Assembly: GCF_028610705.1 (NCBI RefSeq)
Contig: NZ_JAQQWT010000008.1
Location: forward strand, 1 to 64,000
Reading direction: 5' to 3'
Source: Halalkalibacter alkalisediminis
GTDB taxonomy: Bacteria; Bacillota; Bacilli; Bacillales; Bacillaceae_D
Length of the DNA stretch: 64,000 nucleotides
A program made the translations under genes and the position numbers. Shown here in pieces: positions 26,604 through 35,738 of this stretch (position 1 is the first letter of the stretch; the number at the start of each line of letters is the position of its first letter). The notes under the pieces are model-generated. The model searched no databases, was not told where the DNA came from, and saw only the letters and a list, made by a program, of their open reading frames with translations.

Positions 26604-27641
26604 TTAACGAAATGAATTTAATAAGTCTGCTCCCCAAACGTTTTCGTATTTTTCATAAATAGGTTCAATCGCTTGACGGAAAGCTTCTAACTCTGCATCA
26701 GTAGGCTCATAGAATTCCATTCCTGCTTCTTTTAATTCTGCAATTTGTTCAGCTTCTTTATCACGTGCCATTTGAATTTGATACGCATTAGCATCGGCCG
26801 CTGCATTTCTTAAAATCTCTTGATCTTCTGCACTCATAGAGTCAAATAGATCTTTATTGATCCCTAAGATTAAAGGATCATAAGAGTAGTTCCACATCGT
26901 AATATACTTTTGAACTTCTGCTAACTGGGAAGAATGAATCACATCAATGGGGTTTTCTTGACCATCAATTGTTCCTTGTTGTAGTGCTGTAAATACCTCA
27001 GAGAATGTCATTGTTGTTGGGTCTGCTCCAAATTCTCTCCATAAATCTGTGTACATGCTAATTCCCGGAATTCTTACTTTTAAGTTTTGAAGATCTTCTG
27101 GTCCCTGAACTGGTTGTTTACTGTTCGTCAATTGACGGAAACCATTTTGACCAAAACCTAAAGTTTCTACACCATTTTCACGAATAATATCTTTAATCGC
27201 TTCTCCGCCTTCACCAGCTAAAGCAACATCAGTGTCTTCAAGGTCAGCGAATAAGAACGGTGCACTTAATACTCCTAATCTTTCATCCATAATAGAGTAA
27301 ATAATAGTAGAGTGATAAGACATGTCCGTCGTTCCATTCATTACTTGCTCAACCCCTGCGCCACTGTCTCCGCCAGATAATTGCTCATTCGGAAATACTG
27401 AAATTTGAATACGTCCATCCGTAGCCGCTGCCACATCTTCCGCTAATTGTTCAGCCGCAATAAACCAAGTCGATGAATTACCGACCGTAACAGACATGTT
27501 AAGATCATAGCTTTTCTTTTCGGCATCTCCATTAGAACCTGCGTCTTGTGAACGATCTCCTCCTGTTTCATTACTTCCACCACACGCAACTAACGATAGC
27601 GAAAGCGCTACCATTGAAAACATCGTTAAAACTTTCTTCAT
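26604..27641 (-). CDS. TRAP solute-binding lipoprotein (DctP), system 2
   Basis: An extracellular receptor of 345 residues. The lipobox LVAC has its cysteine at about residue 20, followed by a Gly/Asn/Asp-rich linker. The DctP domain includes the conserved arginine region LQNLKVRIPGISMYTD and the FTALQQGTIDGQENPID segment. It probably binds an organic acid processed by the ligase, SDR and thiolase downstream. Confidence 0.95.
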   Translation of the reverse strand: MKKVLTMFSMVALSLSLVACGGSNETGGDRSQDAGSNGDAEKKSYDLNMSVTVGNSSTWFIAAEQLAEDVAAATDGRIQISVFPNEQLSGGDSGAGVEQVMNGTTDMSYHSTIIYSIMDERLGVLSAPFLFADLEDTDVALAGEGGEAIKDIIRENGVETLGFGQNGFRQLTNSKQPVQGPEDLQNLKVRIPGISMYTDLWREFGADPTTMTFSEVFTALQQGTIDGQENPIDVIHSSQLAEVQKYITMWNYSYDPLILGINKDLFDSMSAEDQEILRNAAADANAYQIQMARDKEAEQIAELKEAGMEFYEPTDAELEAFRQAIEPIYEKYENVWGADLLNSFR

Positions 27642-27668
27642 TTCACTTCCCCCTTTTAAAGTTTGTTT

Positions 27669-28451
27669 TTATTTTTGATCACCACTAATAGTAGTGTGGT
27701 ACCCTTGATAACCTAACTGAAAAGATATTTCTCTCGAATACTGTTTCAATAGCTCAATCGTTTCTAACGTTTTCCTTTTATCGAAGCGAATGGAAACACC
27801 AGCTACACATAAAGCACCAATCGTACTTCCACTTACATCACGGATTGGGCTAGCAAATCCTTTTAATCCTAACTCATACTCCTCATCATCGATCGCAACT
27901 TCTTGCTCTTTAATCTTTTTTAACTCTTTTCTTAGCTCATCTTCATCAGTTATTGTATTTTTCGTATATGATTTAAGTTGAGTTCGCTTGAAAAATAAAT
28001 TTAAATCTTTCTCGGATAGTTCTGACAAAAACAATTTCCCTGAAGCTACGGTATATGGTGGTGATTGGCTACCCGCATCTACGACAATTCTTACCGTTTG
28101 CGAGCTTTCTTCTTTTTCTAAATAGGTCACTTTATACCCATTAAAAGAAGCGATTAAGACACTTTCTCCTATTTCTTCAGCAAACGCTTTCATAATCGGC
28201 TTTGCAATAGTTAAAAAATTAAAATGCGTTTGCGCTTGCAGACCTATACGAATAAATCGATGGGATAGTCTAATCCGATGATCCGGAAGTTTTTCAACAT
28301 ATTCAAGATCTTCTAAGTTCTGCAAAAATCTATGTAGTGTGCTTCGGTTAATCCCAAGATGACTAGATAAATCAGAAGGTGTTAATGGTGAAACACTGAG
28401 AGCTTCAATGATTTCGAACGCTTTTTCTACACTTTTATTTTTATAGTTCAA
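27669..28451 (-). CDS. IclR-family regulator
   Basis: A cytoplasmic regulator of about 260 residues. The helix-turn-helix (VEKAFEIIEALS, LSSHLGINRSTLHRFLQNLE) occupies about 5-65, followed by the IclR effector domain (TVASGKLFLSELSE, GFASPIRDVSGSTIGALCVAG). The start is set at TTG 28451 because AGGGGTGAG lies just before it; an upstream frame extension to 28514 lacks a site. It is the first gene of the acid-degradation operon and probably controls it in response to an aromatic or acid ligand, as IclR proteins often do. Confidence 0.92.
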   Translation of the reverse strand: MNYKNKSVEKAFEIIEALSVSPLTPSDLSSHLGINRSTLHRFLQNLEDLEYVEKLPDHRIRLSHRFIRIGLQAQTHFNFLTIAKPIMKAFAEEIGESVLIASFNGYKVTYLEKEESSQTVRIVVDAGSQSPPYTVASGKLFLSELSEKDLNLFFKRTQLKSYTKNTITDEDELRKELKKIKEQEVAIDDEEYELGLKGFASPIRDVSGSTIGALCVAGVSIRFDKRKTLETIELLKQYSREISFQLGYQGYHTTISGDQK

Positions 28452-28845
28452 AGCCTCACCCCTGTTCACATACTGAAAAAACAATTTCACTATGTAAAAT
28501 ATACCTTTGAACAAATATTAATGTCAATATTTTTAAAATATTTTAATTTGTCAGAAATAGGTGTATTTATTACAAGGTTGATTGATAAATGAGTGTGTTA
28601 GAAATGTTGTAGCAACAGTTATAATCTTAGAAAATTATTTTCATATCATAGAATTTTTTTAAATCTGCCTACTTAGATGTAGAAAAGGTTCCTGACCTCC
28701 GATGCTTAGTTGCGATCTGTTAAAGCTTGTCGATATTTATTTTTTCGTTTTACTATGATTACTTGACTTTAATGCTTTTGCGTAATATTACGTATCAATG
28801 ATTAGTTGTTGAGTTAAAGCTTTTGGCTCAATAACAATATTAGTA
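28452..28845. other. intergenic region upstream of the IclR operon
   Basis: AT-rich with no gene. It should hold the operon promoter. A half element GGTTCCTGACCTCC of the dispersed family lies at 28687, and a GTTGTAGCAAC palindrome near 28611. Nothing else can be supported. Confidence 0.4.
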
Positions 28846-29028
28846 AAAAGGCGGTCATTTTTGACAGAAGAAAGCCCCGTCAATTGAATGAACGTGAATG
28901 TCATGAAAACCTTCTCTCTCAACGGTTAAACCCGTAAAAAAAGTACAGGAAACTATTATATTAAACTTAAACCATAAATAATAAAGATCTACGTAAGGAA
29001 ACGGGGGATTAGATCCAATTCCATTTAG
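28846..29028 (+). pseudogene. decayed partial copy of the winged-helix gene
   Basis: Nucleotides align at roughly three quarters identity with 29482-29700, inside the gene just downstream (for example AAAAGGCGGTCAT against AAAAGGTGGTTAT and CTACGTAAGGAAAC in both). Several small deletions and stops break every frame. It is the remnant of an earlier tandem copy. Confidence 0.7.
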
Positions 29029-29177
29029 GTGTTTCTGTTTGTAAAGGGACAAAACATATTTATGATGAGCCCACTGTTCCTCATATCTTTTAAAAAAATT
29101 CCCCTCCTACCCATACATTTTTCCTCCACCCTTATATATACAAACTGAAGGAACCATAACCTAAGGGGGAATGTTGA

Positions 29178-30044
29178 ATGAAGTCAGGAAGAATTGAACA
29201 GTTTGCCCATTTAAGTGAATTTAAAACCGTGAAGGAGTTTAACGAGTCGGTAGCTGCTGCATTGGATATTCATGGCCATCATTTTACGAAAGGAGAACGA
29301 ATCGCGTTCATTCAGCTGACTCGTTTTAGTGTGAAGGTTATTGGCGTTTGCAACGCTCGGATCTGTAAGCTCGTTCAAGCTTGTCAGCAGACAAAAGGTG
29401 GCATCTCGCGTTCGACCTTTGAGCGCATGCTTCGTAAAGCAAGGTCTTTAGGGATCCTCTCCAACTATCGGACGAAACGAGCAAAAGGTGGTTATTCCCA
29501 CAGTGTCTACGTATTTCACCGCTTTGACAAAAGCAAGCCCAGTCAATCGACTGAATGTGAATATGATGAAAAGCCTGTCTACTCAACGGATGAACTGGTC
29601 AAAGATGAACAAGAAACTCATTTATTTAAAACGAAAACCTTAACTAATAAAAACCTACGTAAGGAAACATTGGATCAAATCAATCTCGATGATTTAGATG
29701 AATCGTATACTCCTACCTATGTCCCTCAAGTATTTGTAAAAACCGTTAAACCTTTCTTTAATCGCGCAACAGAAATATGTAAGTTATGGAATCAAACACA
29801 AATTGCGTTTCGCTCAGCCAAGTTTCATAACAATTTTTCAATTGATTCCTTTGATGACCTTATTAAAAAGGCTCTTAAGTTAACAGTGTTTCAATATAAA
29901 AAGCGCCGCATACGAACAACGTTCTTCCAGTATTATTATGGGACTATTTTCAGATTGTTTACATACGAAAAACGAAGAGCTTATGCGGACAAAACGCAAT
30001 GGGGTTCATGGTTGGATAAAGGGTTTGGGGTATTAGGGGAATAA
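29178..30044 (+). CDS. winged-helix-like protein of unknown function
   Basis: A soluble basic protein of 288 residues behind AAGGGGG. The N-terminal half looks like a winged helix (KGERIAFIQLTRFSV, SRSTFERMLRKARSLGIL, then a basic GGYSHSVYVF wing), similar in pattern to plasmid or phage replication initiators, but I do not recognise a named family. A linker of about 60 residues with NLRKETLDQI follows, then a basic C-terminal part (YKKRRIRTTFFQYYYGTIFRLFTYEKRRAY, in pieces). A decayed copy lies upstream and a C-terminal fragment at 40257. It faces a UPF0158 gene, and this pair is duplicated, which suggests a mobile or selfish origin. Confidence 0.65.
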   Translation: MKSGRIEQFAHLSEFKTVKEFNESVAAALDIHGHHFTKGERIAFIQLTRFSVKVIGVCNARICKLVQACQQTKGGISRSTFERMLRKARSLGILSNYRTKRAKGGYSHSVYVFHRFDKSKPSQSTECEYDEKPVYSTDELVKDEQETHLFKTKTLTNKNLRKETLDQINLDDLDESYTPTYVPQVFVKTVKPFFNRATEICKLWNQTQIAFRSAKFHNNFSIDSFDDLIKKALKLTVFQYKKRRIRTTFFQYYYGTIFRLFTYEKRRAYADKTQWGSWLDKGFGVLGE

Positions 30045-30060
30045 AAAAGCACCGTTCTCC

Positions 30061-30100
30061 GAGGGCACTGAAAAAGGTACTTTACTTTTTTAGTGCCCTC
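30061..30100. terminator. bidirectional terminator between convergent genes
   Basis: GAGGGCACT pairs with AGTGCCCTC, with A-rich and T-rich inner flanks (AAAAAGG / CTTTTTT). It serves the winged-helix gene on the plus strand and the UPF0158 gene on the minus strand. The second copy near 40366-40401 is partly decayed. Confidence 0.75.
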
Positions 30101-30251
30101 TATCCAAAGAACGGAACCGTTTCCTTCTTTTAAGCCTCTATAAGTGGGGTTTCTCCTAGCAGGCGCGCAACGTATCGAGCCATTGCACTTCCCCGAATCT
30201 ACTAAAAGGGACTTTTCCCAGTGGCCTCCAGTTCTCCCGTGATTCCATACC

Positions 30252-30713
30252 TTACTCTATATAGTCAATATTTTTGCTCTGACAAAACTCCTTAGCTATT
30301 TCTTTATACTTTTGATCACGGTAATCATACCATTGTTCCTTCATTCCTAACCGATTGACATGATCCTTAAATCGCCGAAATGCTCCCTTTCCCTTGATAG
30401 AATGTAGTAATATGTCTTGTTTTTTATGATCAGAAAGGCTATAACAAAATCTCTCCATCATGTCATACTCATCTATATCAAAGCTAGTAGGGAGCGAGAC
30501 ATACTTTCCAGTGCTTTCGACTATGTCATACGCTTGCTTCACTTCATCTTGCTGCCATTCAAGTAAATGTTCAAATTCCTCGCCATCTTCCGCAATTACT
30601 AATGCCTCACGTGAGACATAAACGATTTCCCCTGTTTCAAGATTAAGATAAGCATGACTCTCCTCTGATTGCATCTCTATTCCATCTAATATGTGTTCCA
30701 GTTTCACTTGCAT
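30252..30713 (-). CDS. UPF0158-family protein (copy 1)
   Basis: A soluble acidic protein of 153 residues matching UPF0158: YLNLETGEIVYV near the start, IDEYDMMERFCYSL in the middle, and GKGAFRRFKDHVNRLG with WYDYRDQKYKEIAKEF at the end. The start ATG follows AGGAGG. Function is unknown to my knowledge. It is nearly identical to 40474-40935, and both have the same neighbour on the other side of the terminator, so the pair moved or duplicated together. Confidence 0.85.
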   Translation of the reverse strand: MQVKLEHILDGIEMQSEESHAYLNLETGEIVYVSREALVIAEDGEEFEHLLEWQQDEVKQAYDIVESTGKYVSLPTSFDIDEYDMMERFCYSLSDHKKQDILLHSIKGKGAFRRFKDHVNRLGMKEQWYDYRDQKYKEIAKEFCQSKNIDYIE

Positions 30714-30794
30714 AGACTTTGTCCTCCTGTTTCCACTTTAATAGCCTGCATTCTCCTATTTGATATCCCATTCATTATAATTACTTATAACTTT

Positions 30795-31164
30795 GAATTC
30801 CAATATTCCACAAAAGCATGATAGCCATGCGTTGTAATGAAATACGGAGAACTGTATCTGGAGGTTTCCAGCCACCATGTATAAGCCTAAACTCTGTTTT
30901 TTTACCCAAGTCTTTTAGTAGTAAAGAAACTATCCATCCGTCTGTATCCCATGAAAATGAAATTTGTTCGGTTCATCCACTTCTAATACTTTGCATCGGC
31001 ATGGACCAAATGGAAATTCTACATGGAATTAATGTCCAACTTTTGGTTCAAAATCATTTGGCTAAACCATGATGCGATACCATTAGAAGTTAATACGGTA
31101 TCCCATACTTTTTGGATAGGTGCTTCAAATATGACTGTTGCTTAATATCCTGTAATGTTTCCAT
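30795..31164 (-). pseudogene. SRPBCC/AHSA1-type protein pseudogene
   Basis: Across frames: METLQDIK, TVIFEAPIQKVWDTVLTSNGIASWF, then FEPKVGH, FHVEFPFGPCRCKVLEVDEPNKFHFSWDTDGW, and LIHGGWKPPD. These are standard AHSA1/START-like motifs. There are at least two frameshifts and a stop after SWF. The start would be ATG at 31162-31164 behind a good AAGGAGA site. Confidence 0.8.
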
Positions 31165-31291
31165 ATTTATTTCTCCTTTTAACTATCTCTATTTTAATAT
31201 TTTGAGAAGTAGGTGTCCAAATGAGTTAGGAGCTAAATAGATCTTCTTCAAATAACGTACCTAGTGTCCTTTTAAACCGCCTAAATAACAA

Positions 31292-31320
31292 AAAAAGCCT
31301 TTCACATCCAAAAGGCTTTT
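31292..31320 (-). terminator. terminator of the MFS gene
   Basis: AAAAAGCCTTT pairs with AAAGGCTTTT around an eight-base loop, with a T-run on the minus strand. It lies 100 bases after the MFS stop codon. Confidence 0.8.
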
Positions 31321-31419
31321 ACCTCACTACTATTACATTGTGGTTGTAACACCTATCCCAACCATTCTTTCTCTATCTAGAATAACTAATTTTTGAACAG
31401 AACCTTTTCTCATCCACAT

Positions 31420-32616
31420 TTAACTGCTCAACGAATATCTTTTAAACTCTTTATTCGATTTCTTTTTCTCCCATAAGACAATTAAGACACAAGCAGTTAA
31501 GCCTAGCAGGCCAGTAAAGTAAAACCCAGCTGCAAGTCCAAAGCTCGAATTTAACATACCTGCCACCAAAGGCCCAACAAACATGCCAATTGCATATAAG
31601 GCTTGATAAACGCCCATTGCCGTTGCCCTTTTCTCATGTGAAATCGATTCAATGGACATTCCTAAAAGCAAAGGAAACAACACACCTAGAGCAAAACCGC
31701 TAAATCCCTGGACAGAAAGCAATAACCACTTCGATTCAACAAGAGGTGTTAGCAAGGTAAATAGGGCTGCCATTAAAAACCCATACTTTAAAGATCGCCA
31801 GTTTCCTAAACGCGGCACGATCATTTTCCCCATAAAAAGTGTGGCTATGGCATGAGGAATCATGAAAGCAAACACAATTAAACTGATGTCACTGGCTTCA
31901 AAGCCAATACTTGTTACATATGTTGGAATGAAGCCAAATGTCGTTGTGAAAATGATGCTGTGAGCCAAAATGGATAATAAAGCAATTTTTAGAAGCTGCG
32001 GTTCTCTTATCACAGATGTGAGATCCCGAAGATTTACAGGTGTTTTAGGTACAGCTGATTTCGGCTCATAAATAAAGAATGCAAGCACTGCACCAGTAAG
32101 ACTAACAAATCCACCAATCCAAAAAGGAGTCTGCCATCCCCATGCATTGACAAGAAAACCACTAAACATCATTCCTAACAATTGCGCCAACACGACAACA
32201 AAGGAAATGCTACTCATTGCTCGATGTACTTCCCTATCGGAAAAATAACTTGAATATACTACAGCAAATACTACCCAAGTTGCTGCTGCAATTCCTGCTA
32301 AAGAGCGAGCAACTAGAATCCACCCTAAACTATCAGTAAAGGCATAAAGAAAACAACTAAGTGCACCTATTACCAATCCACATATAATAAAAGGCTTTCT
32401 TAGCTTCAAAAGATCAGAAGTGATTCCGATTGGCATTCGAAATAAAAATTGCATAAGACCGTAACTACCTAAGACCAATCCTATAAATGTATAGGTTCCC
32501 CCCATTACTTCCATATACGGTGACAGTATGGGAAGATATATAAAATGCGGAAACCATATCGCAAATGAAACAACTAAAAATAGATATTTTTCTTTGTTCG
32601 GAATACGAGTACTCAA
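31420..32616 (-). CDS. MFS transporter
   Basis: A 398-residue membrane protein of the major facilitator superfamily with 12 predicted helices. The conserved loop 2-3 motif reads FRMPIGITSDLLKLRKP, a near match to the GxxxDxxGRR family motif. The start is TTG behind CGGAGTGATCAC. It stands alone with its own terminator. Drug or metabolite export is common in this subfamily but no substrate can be named. Confidence 0.88.
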   Translation of the reverse strand: MSTRIPNKEKYLFLVVSFAIWFPHFIYLPILSPYMEVMGGTYTFIGLVLGSYGLMQFLFRMPIGITSDLLKLRKPFIICGLVIGALSCFLYAFTDSLGWILVARSLAGIAAATWVVFAVVYSSYFSDREVHRAMSSISFVVVLAQLLGMMFSGFLVNAWGWQTPFWIGGFVSLTGAVLAFFIYEPKSAVPKTPVNLRDLTSVIREPQLLKIALLSILAHSIIFTTTFGFIPTYVTSIGFEASDISLIVFAFMIPHAIATLFMGKMIVPRLGNWRSLKYGFLMAALFTLLTPLVESKWLLLSVQGFSGFALGVLFPLLLGMSIESISHEKRATAMGVYQALYAIGMFVGPLVAGMLNSSFGLAAGFYFTGLLGLTACVLIVLWEKKKSNKEFKRYSLSS

Positions 32617-32682
32617 GTGATCACTCCGTGTTTATAAACAAGATTGGAGGTGCTAAGATATCATCCAGCACCTCCATTTTTA

Positions 32683-32937
32683 TTACCAACGAGCCGTTAG
32701 CATTTTTTTACGAGTATAGAATTCAACACCATCTGTCCCATTAGCATGTAAATCACCGTAGAATGATTTTTTGTAACCAGAAAACGGGAAGAATGCCATC
32801 GGAGCCGGAACCCCTAAGTTAACCCCTAGCATACCTGCATCAATATCCTCACGGAATGTACGAACTGCACTTCCGCTATCTGTGTAAATGCAAGCACCGT
32901 TAGCAAAATCAGACTCATTCGTCAATAACCTTTCCAC
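32683..32937 (-). pseudogene. methylmalonate-semialdehyde dehydrogenase, C-terminal fragment
   Basis: Only the last 84 or so residues remain ([43 protein letters not shown] in pieces, [15 protein letters not shown]) out of about 485 in MmsA/IolA. The NAD-binding part and the catalytic cysteine are missing. It is dead unless it serves some other use, and no ribosome binding site is clear. Confidence 0.85.
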
Positions 32938-33037
32938 TTAGCCTTATTTTAACTGGTTTTTGTTGGAAATGATAGGGTAACCCTAACCATAAATCTCTCT
33001 CAAAAACTCTTTTCACAAATGAGCAATCACGAAAAAA

Positions 33038-33070
33038 GGTGCCTGCCCCCCATCGCTAAAGCCACTGGGG
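33038..33070 (-). terminator. GGTGCCTGCC element, terminator of the YitT gene
   Basis: CCCCATCG and CACTGGGG form an imperfect stem starting GGTGCCTGCCCCCC, followed by six T on the minus strand. It lies about 150 bases after the YitT-type gene. The gap 32938-33220 holds nothing else. Confidence 0.6.
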
Positions 33071-33220
33071 AGAGTCACTTAAGTTTAAAATGTTTATTGG
33101 GGCGTTAATTGCAGACACATTCATTGTGAAACTATATTATACGCGAGGACTTGTTACAATGAAGTTGAAGCCTTGTGCTTCATGCTAGCGGACTTATAAA
33201 AGTAGTTATTTTACGCACTT

Positions 33221-33829
33221 TTAATTAGCACTCAAAGTAAGACCTTTACTTTCTTTCTGAACATTCCGCTCCTTGATCTGATTTTTAAAATAACTAATGA
33301 TGGATGAGTAAATGGCAATCGATACGATCGAATAAAGACCGTTTAATAAACCAAGATAATAAAAACCTGAAAGAACGACTAAAAAATCAAAGATAAAGTT
33401 AACTTTCCCAGGATCCCAATTAAACTTCTTCTGAAAATATAAGGCGAGAATATTGGCTCCACCTAAAGAGGATCCATTTAGAAATAAAGTCGATAATCCA
33501 AATCCAATGACCATACTTCCAATTAATCCAGCAGCTATCGGATTTAACGTTAATTCCGGCAACCACGAACCTAAAAATGTCATAAAAGACAGCATCGAGA
33601 CAGATAGAATCGTCGATATCGTAAAACTCCAACCCATTCGAAGCACCGAAAAAATGTAAAAAGGGATATTAATAAGAAAAAACAACAAATAGAACGGAAG
33701 ATTAAGGACAAGGGAAAAACTTAACGCTAACCCTGCTGTTCCTCCTGTAACAATCTCTGCATGACCTAGAAGAATGACACCTATGCTCGTTAGAAAGCAG
33801 CCAAATACTAAGTTCATAAACTTATTCAT
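33221..33829 (-). CDS. YitT-family (DUF161) membrane protein
   Basis: A five- to six-helix membrane protein of 202 residues with the DUF161/YitT pattern: HAEIVTGGTAGLALSFS near the N-terminus and NGSSLGGANILALYFQKKFNWDPGKVNFIFD in pieces in the middle. It lacks the soluble C-terminal DUF2179 domain of longer YitT proteins, so it belongs to the short class. The start follows GGAGACGATTG. The Lrp-type gene just upstream, in the same direction, probably controls it. The transported molecule is not known. Confidence 0.88.
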   Translation of the reverse strand: MNKFMNLVFGCFLTSIGVILLGHAEIVTGGTAGLALSFSLVLNLPFYLLFFLINIPFYIFSVLRMGWSFTISTILSVSMLSFMTFLGSWLPELTLNPIAAGLIGSMVIGFGLSTLFLNGSSLGGANILALYFQKKFNWDPGKVNFIFDFLVVLSGFYYLGLLNGLYSIVSIAIYSSIISYFKNQIKERNVQKESKGLTLSAN

Positions 33830-33983
33830 TCAATCGTCTCCTTACAAACGTTTTAATATTCTTACTTTAAGTTTAGGAAAATTCAACCGGCTTTTATATG
33901 GAAAAATGAATGAAATATCTGCTCAACGCCTGCATTTTTTATTTGTTCTGTCTCGAATCCCTTCAGTTTGTAAAGCACAAAAA

Positions 33984-34018
33984 AGCATGCTGCATAGTTC
34001 GTTACTAGGCAGCATGCT
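33984..34018 (-). terminator. terminator of the Lrp-type gene
   Basis: AGCATGCTGC pairs perfectly with GCAGCATGCT around 15 bases, and six T follow on the minus strand. It starts five bases past the regulator stop codon. Confidence 0.85.
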
Positions 34019-34023
34019 GTAAA

Positions 34024-34461
34024 CTAAAGAATCGGTTGTACAATCTTATCTTTAACTGGCGTTTTTACAACAATAGATGAATTAATTCTTCCATATGTTG
34101 AGAATTCCTCGATCAATTTACTTAAATGAGCCATGTCCCGTACAGCCGCTTTCAGTAAATAGTTTACTTGACCTGTTAAACAATAACATTCGATAATATC
34201 AGGGTGTTCTTTTATAATTTCTTCAAATTTCACAAAGGATAGATTAACTTCACTCACCTGGATAAACAGAATGACTTCACGCCCTAAGGAGGACAGATTC
34301 ACTGTTGCACTAATTTTTTCAATCACACCGCGCTCAACCAGCCTCGTAAAACGTTCAGACACACTTGGACGACTAAGAGATAACTCTTTTGATAAATCGC
34401 TAATGCTTTTTCTTCCGTCCTCTTGCAGAATCGTGAGGATTTGAATATCAATATGGTCCAC
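34024..34461 (-). CDS. Lrp/AsnC-family regulator
   Basis: A 145-residue regulator: N-terminal helix-turn-helix (DIQILTILQEDGRKSISDLSKELSLSRPSVSERF in pieces, about 3-50) and a C-terminal RAM ligand-binding domain (IIECYCLTGQVNYLLKAAVRDMAHLS). It starts at GTG behind AGAAGGTGA. It has its own terminator before the YitT-type gene. It probably senses an amino acid. Confidence 0.92.
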   Translation of the reverse strand: MDHIDIQILTILQEDGRKSISDLSKELSLSRPSVSERFTRLVERGVIEKISATVNLSSLGREVILFIQVSEVNLSFVKFEEIIKEHPDIIECYCLTGQVNYLLKAAVRDMAHLSKLIEEFSTYGRINSSIVVKTPVKDKIVQPIL

Positions 34462-34787
34462 TTATTCACCTTCTCATATGAATAATCTTCATTTTTCTTT
34501 AAGACTACCACATGCTTTCAGTTTTTAGTAGTCTAACATTGGTCCGTCCTATGTACGGAAAAGGATGGGCTTTCCTTCTGATTGCGTACTTCAATTGCCT
34601 TTTGTGAAAAGTTCAGTGAATTCAGCGGCGCGCTTTTATACACTTGATGAACGGTTGGCCACCCCAAAATTAACAATCACACTTAAATTACATCTTAAAT
34701 CGAAGTAAATTGTTTTCAAAAAAATAGGAAGACTGCTAAATCGCAACCTCCCTACTTCATCGAGTTATATCTGTTTCATTCGAAAAA
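34462..34787. other. gene-free gap
   Basis: This should hold the promoter of the Lrp-type gene. No open frame with family resemblance or clear RNA was found. Confidence 0.4.
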
Positions 34788-34830
34788 GGTTCCTGCCCAC
34801 AGTGCTTTAAAGCGCCGGGGATTAGGAACC
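34788..34830 (-). terminator. GGTTCCTGCC hairpin, terminator of the metal/peptide ABC operon
   Basis: GGTTCCTGCCC at one end and GGAACC at the other form the outer stem, with AGTGCTTTAAAGCGC inside. Five T follow on the minus strand, and it lies 54 bases after the last gene of the operon. It is a family member in a plain terminator position. Confidence 0.75.
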
Positions 34831-34883
34831 GAATTTTTTACCTATTCAAGCATCCCAATCATAGAAGGTCTAATCTCATGGTC

Positions 34884-35705
34884 CTAACCCATTTTCACCC
34901 TTGTCGGAACTGACCGAAAACGTGGATGCTCAGCAAGAATGGATTCTCTCATCTGTAAAACGACAGGGTGTCGCGAAGAAAAAAACTGATCTTTTGAATC
35001 GTAAAACTCAATTAGTTCCCCTTTTTCTAGTACACCCAAGGTATCAGAGAGTGTAAAAGCTGCTTTAATATCATGAGTAATGAATAGATAAGATAAACCA
35101 AAATCTTCTTTTAATTCTCTTAATAAATCTAAAATTAAGCTTTGTGTAACCATATCTAAACTACTTACCGATTCGTCTAGGACGATTAACTTCGGTTTTA
35201 AAGCGATTGCTCTAGCAATGTTAATCCTTTGTAATTGGCCACCGCTAAATTGATGTGGATATTTTTTTAGATCTTTGTCACTTAAACCCACTCGTTCTAA
35301 TAGATAACTGACCTTCCTTTTTTGTTCGGCTATGGTTAGTTTTTCATAATTTTCTAATGGTTCGCTTATAATACGTTCAGCTGTCATCCGAGGGTTGACA
35401 GCTGAATATGAGTCCTGAAATACAACTTGTAGATCTCGGCGTATCTTTCGTTGGGTAGCTTTATCTGTATGATAAATATCGTTTCCTTGAAACAAAACCT
35501 GTCCTTGCTGTGGACGTTCGATGCCAAGAATCACTTTCCCTAAGGTGCTTTTACCAGCTCCGCTTGTACCAATTAAGCCTAAACATGTTCCTTCTTCGAT
35601 AGCAAAGGAAATATCATGAAGAACCATATTTGATTGATCTTTCCATTTAAACAGCTTTTTAGAATGATAGGTATGATTGACTTGCTTTACCTGTAATAAA
35701 CTCAC
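34884..35705 (-). CDS. Nik/Opp-type ABC transporter ATP-binding protein (NikE-like)
   Basis: A cytoplasmic ATPase subunit of 273 residues: Walker A GTSGAGKST, signature FSGGQLQRINIARAIA, Walker B KLIVLDESVSSLD, switch His in LFITHD. It belongs to the peptide/nickel importer family as the second ATPase. It is the last gene of the five-gene unit and lies 33 bases after the first ATPase. The C-terminus ends RHPVVLQMRESIL, typical for this class. Confidence 0.92.
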   Translation of the reverse strand: MSLLQVKQVNHTYHSKKLFKWKDQSNMVLHDISFAIEEGTCLGLIGTSGAGKSTLGKVILGIERPQQGQVLFQGNDIYHTDKATQRKIRRDLQVVFQDSYSAVNPRMTAERIISEPLENYEKLTIAEQKRKVSYLLERVGLSDKDLKKYPHQFSGGQLQRINIARAIALKPKLIVLDESVSSLDMVTQSLILDLLRELKEDFGLSYLFITHDIKAAFTLSDTLGVLEKGELIEFYDSKDQFFSSRHPVVLQMRESILAEHPRFRSVPTRVKMG

Positions 35706-35738
35706 TGGTATCTCCCCTTGAAAAATTCATTTCATCTA

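Noticed and set aside
29178-30044. Naming the winged-helix gene a plasmid replication initiator
   Set aside because: The fold pattern is suggestive, but there are no iterons, origin-like AT region or partition genes nearby.
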